Below, piece after piece: positions 1-5,206 of a stretch of DNA of 11,662 bases. Under the pieces are notes generated by a model. It was not told the origin of the DNA. It saw nothing but the letters and a program-made list of their open reading frames with translations, and ran no database searches. The position numbers and the translations under genes are program-made. This stretch comes from Fidelibacterota bacterium (GTDB lineage: Bacteria; Fidelibacterota; Marinisomatia; SCGC-AAA003-L08; D37C17), in contig JABHHG010000178.1 in assembly GCA_018671635.1 (NCBI GenBank), forward strand, positions 1 to 11,662. The letters are read 5' to 3'. Each line of letters opens with the position of its first letter. Within the stretch, counting starts at the first letter, position 1.

Positions 1-23
1 CTCATAAAGATTAAAGGACAAAT

Positions 24-395
24 ATGAAGATATTGATATCAATATTTATTTTACTTATCTTATTCGCTTGTTCAAAAAAGGTTAGCCAAAGTTCTATTTC
101 TGTTGAGCAACTCCGTTTATTATTGCGTGACAATCCTAATACTGCTCTTATTGATGTGCGTACGGCAGGAGAGTTCAATGGTCCATTGTATCATATCGAT
201 GGAGCGCAGTCAATACCACTTTCAGATTTATCATCATACATTGTCGATTTGAAAAGTGAAGACGAAAAAAAATATTACATGATTTGTAAGAGTGGAACAC
301 GGTCTGCAAAGGCCACTCAAATTATGAAAAATAGTGACTTAAATGCTATTAATGTTTCAGGTGGAATGATGGCATGGAGTAGATTGAAAAAATAG
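24..395 (+). CDS. Rhodanese-like lipoprotein
   Basis: A 123-residue, single-domain rhodanese attached to a lipoprotein signal. Seen: hydrophobic signal (residues 1-15) ending in lipobox LFAC with C16 as the lipidated cysteine; the CH2A-like stretch LIDVRTAGEF (42-51); the catalytic loop CKSGTR (88-93) with nucleophile C88; and the closing GGMMAW motif near residue 113. Known for the family: C88 would carry a persulfide and move sulfane sulfur to thiol acceptors. Its physiological acceptor cannot be told from sequence. The lipobox implies an envelope location, inner or outer membrane, facing the periplasm. The start is supported by AAAGGA at 13-18, five bases upstream. A frame that stops at 25-27 overlaps the start as ATGA, so an upstream co-transcribed gene is possible. 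All core motifs are intact, so an active enzyme is likely. Confidence 0.9.
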   Translation: MKILISIFILLILFACSKKVSQSSISVEQLRLLLRDNPNTALIDVRTAGEFNGPLYHIDGAQSIPLSDLSSYIVDLKSEDEKKYYMICKSGTRSAKATQIMKNSDLNAINVSGGMMAWSRLKK

Positions 396-403
396 TAAAT
401 TAA

Positions 404-451
404 ATGAAACTCTTATATACACTTTTATTCGCCTTTTTTATCAATGATTAA
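404..451 (+). other. Micro-ORF beginning MKLLY
   Basis: A 15-codon open frame starts nine bases after the rhodanese stop and reads like a bare signal peptide (MKLLYTLLFAFFIND). Its last codons overlap the ATG of the next small ORF (444). A second micro-ORF at 1301-1333 (MKLLYGLIYP) starts with nearly the same DNA: 17 of the first 20 bases agree. It also sits just after one gene and just before another. These could be leader peptides, remnants of duplicated lipoprotein genes, or chance. No clear ribosome site precedes either. Confidence 0.2.
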
Positions 452-605
452 ATACTTACCAATAATATTAATTGTAGGTGCATATTGGCTATATAAAAGA
501 CAGCATCTTTTAAAAAGCATCATTGAGACCATTAAAATAAATCCTACCCTTAGAAGATATATAATAAAAGTATTGTCCTTATTATTATTCAGAAGATTTA
601 GATAG
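444..605 (+). CDS. Possible small membrane protein, 53 aa
   Basis: Not recognised. The frame encodes 53 residues: an N-terminal hydrophobic segment (about residues 4-17, including LPIILIVGAYWLY), a middle amphipathic stretch (SIIETIKINPTLRRYIIK), and a hydrophobic, arginine-rich end (LLLFRRFR). The composition resembles a small single-pass membrane protein more than random AT-rich DNA. There is no good Shine-Dalgarno sequence. The start overlaps the end of the micro-ORF at 404-451, so coupling to that frame is possible. It is followed 17 bases later by another small hydrophobic ORF on the same strand. It could instead be non-coding spacer or a decayed gene. Confidence 0.35.
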   Translation: MIKYLPIILIVGAYWLYKRQHLLKSIIETIKINPTLRRYIIKVLSLLLFRRFR

Positions 606-622
606 AACTCCTACAAGCGAAT

Positions 623-763
623 ATGAGAACTACTCTAATCATAATTATCTCATACTTCTTTGGAGATGTAGTAAACCCAATATACTTAGGCATTGGATTA
701 TATATCCTATCAGGTGTGGGTTTATATTTCTTTTGGAAGTGGAAGAAATCAAAGAAAAAGTAA
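623..763 (+). CDS. Possible small membrane protein, 46 aa
   Basis: Not recognised. The frame encodes 46 residues with a hydrophobic N-terminus (TTLIIIISYFF), a second hydrophobic segment (about residues 20-38, IYLGIGLYILSGVGLYFFW), and a strongly basic tail (KWKKSKKK). By the positive-inside rule the tail should stay in the cytoplasm. That pattern of hydrophobic helix plus lysine tail is typical of genuine bacterial small membrane proteins. The frame is open upstream only to 602, so the ATG at 623 is the natural start, although no ribosome site is visible. It could be a fragment of a longer decayed membrane protein. Confidence 0.4.
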   Translation: MRTTLIIIISYFFGDVVNPIYLGIGLYILSGVGLYFFWKWKKSKKK

Positions 764-869
764 ACATAAGTTCACGCCCATTAAGGCTTTCAGTGGGATA
801 TAGGTCATAGAAAAACCCTTACACTCATTCTGATATTTCGTAAGTTTAGGCATTCAAACAGGGATAAAA
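764..869. other. Intergenic spacer with two weak hairpins
   Basis: About 106 bases without a convincing frame. One small hairpin is visible: CCCATT (777-782) pairs with AGTGGG (792-797), including one G-U pair. It has no T-run after it, so it is a poor intrinsic terminator. A second weak dyad pairs CTTAC (818-822) with GTAAG (840-844). The ribosome site of the following lipoprotein, AGGGA, is at 860-864. Any promoter for the MORN lipoprotein would have to lie here, but I see no convincing -35/-10 pair. Confidence 0.3.
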
Positions 870-1295
870 ATGAAGAAGCTAATTACAATCTCAATATTAT
901 TTTTTATGAGTTGTTCAGAAAAAATTGATTCAGATTCATTGGTAAAAAAAGATGATTTAATATATAAAGTTAATTCTAATAAAATTTTTAGTGGTGAGTT
1001 TATTGATTATTATTCGAATGGACAACTAAAACAACAAGAAATTATTAAAAATGGGAAGAGAGAGGGTGAATGGGTTTACTACTTTCAAAGTGGACAGATA
1101 GGAGTAGAAAAAAACTATAGAAATGGTGAAATGGATGGAAAATGGACATACTATGATGGGATGGGGGGAATATCATCAGAACATAATTATATAGATGGAA
1201 AGAGAGAAGGTAAATGGGTCTGGTATCGTAATAATGGGCAGATAAAAAAGCTAGAAAACTACATTGATGGAAAATTACTAAAACTTAAGAAATGA
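870..1295 (+). CDS. MORN-repeat lipoprotein (YwqK-like)
   Basis: A 141-residue lipoprotein. The signal ends at FMSC with C15 as the predicted lipidated cysteine, followed by a short polar linker. Residues about 42-138 hold consecutive MORN_2-type repeats of roughly 22-24 residues with the pattern G-x-W-x-x-Y-(x)n-G-Q-(x)n-Y-x-(D/N)-G-K: GEFIDYYSNGQ, GEWVYYFQSGQ, GKWTYYDGMGG and GKWVWYRNNGQ are the repeat cores. Such proteins are often named 'YwqK family antitoxin' in databases, but no partner toxin is visible here. In lipoprotein form they are common in Bacteroidota and relatives with no settled role. The repeats make a beta-hairpin ladder. The start is supported by AGGGA five bases upstream. 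Family confidence is high, function unknown. Confidence 0.85.
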   Translation: MKKLITISILFFMSCSEKIDSDSLVKKDDLIYKVNSNKIFSGEFIDYYSNGQLKQQEIIKNGKREGEWVYYFQSGQIGVEKNYRNGEMDGKWTYYDGMGGISSEHNYIDGKREGKWVWYRNNGQIKKLENYIDGKLLKLKK

Positions 1296-1351
1296 GATAT
1301 ATGAAACTCCTATATGGACTCATATATCCTTAGGCTCACTCTTTTTATACA

Positions 1352-2008
1352 ATGAAAATTCTAATTTTAATACCATCATACAACGATAATAACCATTTGC
1401 CCGAATTGATTCAAAGGATATGTCAAGTGACTCATGAATCAATTCTAATTATTGATGATGCTTCTAAAATTCCTGTGACATCTGTAGAAAATAATGTTAA
1501 AGTCCTTAGAAATAAAACTAACTTGGGAAAAGGTGGGGCGCTTAATGTTGGTTTTAACTATGCATCTGAAAATGGATATTCTCATGTCATCACCATGGAT
1601 TCAGATCTTCAGCATGAACCTGCTAAATTGAATGCCTTTATCGATTATGATAAACACTGTGAATTGGTTTGTGGTCAACGCATAATTGATAAACAGATGC
1701 CTTTGCATAGACAATGTTCAAATAAATTAACATCGTGGATTATCTCAAAGCTTTGTGGGCAACCCATATATGACTCACAATGTGGATACCGGCGATATTT
1801 CGTTCAATCCGTTTTAAGCTTACAATGCAGTGAAGATGGATTTCAATTTGAGTCAGAAGTTTTAATAAAACTTTCCCAAAAAGGTGTCGAAATTGGCCAT
1901 GTGATTATTCCCACGATTTATGGTGAGGAATCAAGCTCAATACGAAATATTCAAGATACGTTTAAATTTATAAAATTAATTTTAGGTAGTTTATGGCAGA
2001 AACGTTAA
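1352..2008 (+). CDS. Family-2 glycosyltransferase, DPM1-like
   Basis: A 218-residue GT-A fold glycosyltransferase of the dolichyl-/polyprenyl-phosphate sugar synthase type. Seen: N-terminal nucleotide-binding strand ILIPSYND, the IIDDAS motif (34-38), the NLGKGGALNVGF stretch (57-68), the metal-binding DSD (D83-D85) in the context TMDSDLQHEP, the acceptor-side DSQCGYRR (141-149), and the later ESEV glutamate region. Known for the family: a nucleotide sugar (GDP-mannose or UDP-glucose) is transferred to a polyprenyl phosphate at the cytoplasmic face of the membrane. The exact sugar cannot be inferred. There is no C-terminal membrane segment, so it would be peripheral. Its last 16 bases overlap the start of a polytopic membrane protein gene, arguing for coupled translation and a shared pathway. 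No good ribosome site is visible at its own start. Confidence 0.88.
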   Translation: MKILILIPSYNDNNHLPELIQRICQVTHESILIIDDASKIPVTSVENNVKVLRNKTNLGKGGALNVGFNYASENGYSHVITMDSDLQHEPAKLNAFIDYDKHCELVCGQRIIDKQMPLHRQCSNKLTSWIISKLCGQPIYDSQCGYRRYFVQSVLSLQCSEDGFQFESEVLIKLSQKGVEIGHVIIPTIYGEESSSIRNIQDTFKFIKLILGSLWQKR

Positions 2009-2490
2009 TTCCATACATCGAATATATTTCGAATAATCCGCTGATAGCCACATTCATATTGGCAATGCTTCCAATTACTGAATTGAGAGGGTCTATACCA
2101 TGGGCATATTTTTTTACTGACTTGCCGCTCATCTTGGTATTTATTTCCTCTATTGTAGGTAATTTTTTCGTTACCATTCCCATAATTAATCTCTTGGGTC
2201 CATCTATAACATTTTTCAGTAGATGGAGATTGGGAGATCGATTTTTTACATGGATCCTTAACCGTACCAGAAAACGGGGAGCAATGATTGAAAAATTCCA
2301 CTTTTGGGGACTTGTTCTTTTTGTAGGAATTCCATTACCTATCACCGGTGCATGGACAGGTTGTATTGCGGCGCATCTATTTGGAATCCCAAAACCAAAG
2401 GCCATAATGGCAATATTATTAGGTCTGTTTGTAAGTGCAAGTATTGTTTCAACACTATTGGTCACTGGAAATTGGATGATTAGTGTATAG
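1993..2490 (+). CDS. COG2426 small membrane protein (PF06695)
   Basis: A 165-residue integral membrane protein of the family named 'small multidrug export' (PF06695/COG2426). Seen: the two hallmark motifs LPITELRGSIP (26-36) and GIPLPITGAWTG (112-123), each followed by hydrophobic stretches consistent with re-entrant loops plus helices (about 14-28, 43-70, 104-130, 136-158). The efflux label is poorly supported. From memory, structure-prediction work groups this family with the DedA/VTT superfamily, whose members include lipid scramblases and undecaprenyl-phosphate translocases. The gene starts inside the glycosyltransferase gene with AGGT seven bases before the ATG, implying translational coupling. 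I infer lipid or lipid-linked sugar transport as a possible role. Long antisense frames over this gene are shadows. Confidence 0.85.
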   Translation: MAETLIPYIEYISNNPLIATFILAMLPITELRGSIPWAYFFTDLPLILVFISSIVGNFFVTIPIINLLGPSITFFSRWRLGDRFFTWILNRTRKRGAMIEKFHFWGLVLFVGIPLPITGAWTGCIAAHLFGIPKPKAIMAILLGLFVSASIVSTLLVTGNWMISV

Positions 2491-2522
2491 AGATTGTACC
2501 ACTTTGTACGTAGATTACCTCC

Positions 2523-3683
2523 ATGAAAAATAGCATACCTTTTATATTCATTCTATCAATGATGTTTGCCCAGCAGGAATGCGATAATGGCAGATATAAT
2601 ACCGAAATTTTCTCAAATGTTAATGTTACCAGTGAAATTTTCTATGGAAGCAATACAAACTCAGATTTTTTTGGGGATGTTGAAGAGGATTTATATTTAG
2701 ACATCTATGAACCTGATGGAGACAATTTGGATAATAGGCCCCTTGTAATTTTTTTGTTTGGTGGCGCATATATTGGTGGTTCAAGAACATCGCCTGATAT
2801 TGTTGAACTCTGTACAAGATATGCTAAAATGGGCTATGTGGCAGCGGCAATCGACTATCGTCTAACTTTAGACTTGGTGTGGCTTTCCACTGAGGCTAAT
2901 GCATATAAGGCGGCGGCAAAAGGCGTTCATGATTTAAAGGGCGCAATTCGGTACTTTCGGATGAATGATGAACTTTATGATGATTATAATATTGATTCAG
3001 ATCGTATTTATGCAGGAGGCGTATCTGCCGGTGCAATTTCTGCCGTTAATGCGGCATACTTAAATTTAGAGTCAGAACTGCCATCTTTTTTAGAGGATTA
3101 TTTTGAAGATAATGGTGGCACTGAAGGGAATTCAGGGAATCCTGGATACGCATCTGAATTCCACGGAGTAATTAACTTGTGTGGAGCAGTTGGTCACACA
3201 GATTGGATTATTGAAAATGATATTCCCATTGTAAGTCTCCACGGCACTGAAGATGAAGTTGTACCTTATGGCGATGGCATGATTACTCTCTTGGGTCTAA
3301 ATATGAATGTGATGGGTAGTTATTCAATCCATAATAGAATGGTAGCGTTGGGTAATAATTCGGCATTTCTATCTTGGGATGGAGTGGACCATACTCCATT
3401 TGTTTCATCGGCAGCATTTATGGATGAAACGGTTGAATTTTCAGCTAATTTTATCCATGACTTAGCATGTGCGACTTCATTTATGTTAGGTGATTTAAAT
3501 ATTGACTCCACTTTAAATATCTTAGATGTTATACTTTTAGTTAATGTAATTCTTGATCCAAGCCAAGCCTCAGATCAAATTATGGAAGCGGGTGATTTAA
3601 ACGGAGATGCCACTTTGAATGTATTGGATATAATTTCGTTGGTCAATATGATTTTATCCTCCCCCTTACGTAACATACCGTAA
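2523..3683 (+). CDS. Exported alpha/beta-hydrolase esterase with dockerin tail
   Basis: A 386-residue secreted esterase/lipase. A signal peptide covers about residues 1-16 (cleavage near MMFA-QQ). The hydrolase domain (about 50-315) shows the nucleophile elbow GVSAG with S168, the probable acid D244 in HGTEDEVVP, and the probable base H290 in WDGVDHTPF. The oxyanion-hole motif is FGGAYIGG (79-86), where carboxylesterases usually have HGGG. The tail carries two dockerin-like repeats (323-344 and 357-378) with calcium-loop ligands D324/N326/D328/D335 and D358/N360/D362/D369. It therefore probably hydrolyses carboxylic esters outside the cytoplasm; the substrate is unknown. The downstream sulfotransferase-like gene carries the same tail type, suggesting co-export. 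No Shine-Dalgarno sequence is evident. No cohesin is visible in the window. Confidence 0.85.
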   Translation: MKNSIPFIFILSMMFAQQECDNGRYNTEIFSNVNVTSEIFYGSNTNSDFFGDVEEDLYLDIYEPDGDNLDNRPLVIFLFGGAYIGGSRTSPDIVELCTRYAKMGYVAAAIDYRLTLDLVWLSTEANAYKAAAKGVHDLKGAIRYFRMNDELYDDYNIDSDRIYAGGVSAGAISAVNAAYLNLESELPSFLEDYFEDNGGTEGNSGNPGYASEFHGVINLCGAVGHTDWIIENDIPIVSLHGTEDEVVPYGDGMITLLGLNMNVMGSYSIHNRMVALGNNSAFLSWDGVDHTPFVSSAAFMDETVEFSANFIHDLACATSFMLGDLNIDSTLNILDVILLVNVILDPSQASDQIMEAGDLNGDATLNVLDIISLVNMILSSPLRNIP

Positions 3684-3698
3684 CCATTTCCTAATTTT

Positions 3699-3724
3699 AA
3701 ATTTATAAAAAAGTGTATAAATTT
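3699..3724. promoter_or_regulatory. AT-only inverted repeat before sulfotransferase start
   Basis: AAATTTATA (3699-3707) and TATAAATTT (3716-3724) are perfect 9-base reverse complements separated by eight bases, ending four bases before the next ATG. In RNA this would be a weak A/U hairpin next to the start codon, or part of a rho-independent end for the esterase gene. As DNA it could be an operator. Because all pairs are A-T in an AT-rich region, chance is a serious explanation. Confidence 0.2.
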
Positions 3725-3728
3725 TGCT

Positions 3729-5138
3729 ATGCGTAAATATTGCATCATAGCTGTCGTACTTTTGAGTTTTATTTATCCACAAATTTCGGAAGGATATTAT
3801 TTATTCTCTCCAGTTCTTTCATTCCCTGAAGAAGATTATTCTTATCAAACCTTTCTAATGGATACAAGTGGAGTAATTCTACATGAATGGACCCATGATA
3901 AAGCCACAGCAAGTACAGCATATCTATTACCAGATAGTACATTGCTAAGGCCCTGCAAAATTGAACCACCAATTTTTGATGCTGGCGGTGCAGGTGGGCT
4001 GATTCAGTTGATTTCGTGGGAAAATGATTTATTATGGGAATATCAATTGATGAATACGGAGGAATCCCAACATCATGATATTGAGCCATTACCAAATGGA
4101 AATATTCTAGCAATCTCTTGGGACAGGAGGTCTCAGGCGGAAGCGTTATTGGCAGGGAAGGTATACCATACAGGGGACCTGTGGTCTGAAAAAATTATTG
4201 AAATTGAACCAATCTATCCTGATAGTGGTGTAATTGTATGGGAATGGCATTTGTGGGATTATCTAATTCAGGACGGTGATAGTACTTTGAGCAATTATGG
4301 TGTCATTGCAAATCATCCCGAATTGTTGGATATAAATTATGCACTTACATCAAACGAAGGTCCATTGCCCCCACAATTCACAAACCCTGATATGATACAT
4401 TTGAATGCTATCGATTATAATGAATCCTTAAATCAGATTGTTATTTCGTCTCGAAAAACCAATGAAATTTATATTATTGATCATGCAATACAATCTGGCG
4501 CAACACCTGCTGAAGGTGGGGGTTTTTTATATAGATGGGGAAATCCATCTATATACGATCGTGGAAGTAATTTAGATAAAATTTTATATGCACCACATGG
4601 TGTGAATTGGTCAAGTGAGAATACACTTATTATATTTAATAATGGTCTAAATAGGCCTGGTCTGAATTATTCATCTGTAGAGATTATATCACTACCAATA
4701 TTTGAAAATGGTATCTATATCCAAGAAGCTGAAGAAGCATTTATGCCAGAAATGCCAACATTCACCTATGATATGGACCAAGATTACTATACCCCGTCAC
4801 AAGGCGGAGCTTTTGAATTAGCTGATGGAAATATATTGGTAACTATTTCTACCATGAAAACTATTCTAGAATTAGATTTAGCCGGTGAAATTGTATTTGA
4901 GTATTATCATGATGAAAATGGGAATATACCCAGAGCACAAAAATATAATAGGAATTACTTATCGCCCTATTTAGTAGGCGATGTTAATTTCGATTCCAAC
5001 ATTGATGTGCTTGATATAGTTCAATGCGTAAACATTATATTAACTAATTTACTTTATGTTGAAAGTGCCGATATTAATCAAGATACTCTTATTGATATAT
5101 TGGATATAATATTAATTGTTAATATTATCTTAGCATAG
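3729..5138 (+). CDS. Arylsulfotransferase-like exported protein with dockerin tail
   Basis: A 469-residue secreted protein. The N-terminus (MRK then CIIAVVLLSFIYP) is a signal peptide. Residues about 22-410 match the arylsulfotransferase (ASST) beta-propeller family by motif order: HHDIEPLPNGNIL (115-127), HLNAIDYN (224-231), SRKTNEIYIID (241-251), YRWGNP (268-273), APHGVNW (288-294) and GGAFELADGNIL (359-370). Known for the family: PAPS-independent transfer of sulfate between phenolic compounds in the periplasm via a covalent sulfo-histidine. H116, H224 and H290 are the candidate active-site histidines; family members I recall often read QHDA where this has PHGV. Two dockerin-like repeats end the protein (417-438, 448-468) with ligands D418/N420/D422/D429 and D448/N450/D452/D459. 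True donor and acceptor are unknown. No ribosome site is visible; an AT-only inverted repeat sits just before the start. Confidence 0.8.
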   Translation: MRKYCIIAVVLLSFIYPQISEGYYLFSPVLSFPEEDYSYQTFLMDTSGVILHEWTHDKATASTAYLLPDSTLLRPCKIEPPIFDAGGAGGLIQLISWENDLLWEYQLMNTEESQHHDIEPLPNGNILAISWDRRSQAEALLAGKVYHTGDLWSEKIIEIEPIYPDSGVIVWEWHLWDYLIQDGDSTLSNYGVIANHPELLDINYALTSNEGPLPPQFTNPDMIHLNAIDYNESLNQIVISSRKTNEIYIIDHAIQSGATPAEGGGFLYRWGNPSIYDRGSNLDKILYAPHGVNWSSENTLIIFNNGLNRPGLNYSSVEIISLPIFENGIYIQEAEEAFMPEMPTFTYDMDQDYYTPSQGGAFELADGNILVTISTMKTILELDLAGEIVFEYYHDENGNIPRAQKYNRNYLSPYLVGDVNFDSNIDVLDIVQCVNIILTNLLYVESADINQDTLIDILDIILIVNIILA

Positions 5139-5206
5139 ATTCATTTCAGACTATCACCAAAAGTCCTTTAAATTTCACAGCACACATCTAATGCAATTCA
5201 GGAATT

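Noticed and set aside
1..27. Possible end of an upstream + strand gene, with ATGA overlap onto the rhodanese start
   Set aside because: Only eight codons are visible; the frame is open but too short to support a gene call.
30..45. Perfect 16-base palindrome ATATTGATATCAATAT in the first codons of the rhodanese lipoprotein
   Set aside because: A/T-dominated and inside coding sequence; a palindrome of this length is near chance expectation in 11 kb of AT-rich DNA.
1968..2465. Long minus-strand frame over the COG2426 gene (165 codons), plus a second at 2005-2301
   Set aside because: No recognisable motifs; the + strand frame carries clear PF06695 motifs, so these are shadows.
3712..3728. Bacteroidetes-type TAnnTTTG promoter before the sulfotransferase gene
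   Set aside because: The spacing is off by one base and it would leave almost no 5' leader; not distinguishable from AT-rich background.
3769..4113. Minus-strand frame of 114 codons within the sulfotransferase gene
   Set aside because: Shadow of a well-supported ASST-like frame; no family features.
5139..5206. T-box or leucine leader upstream of leuS
   Set aside because: Only 68 bases of spacer; no T-box sequence, no Leu-codon-rich leader frame and no terminator hairpin seen.
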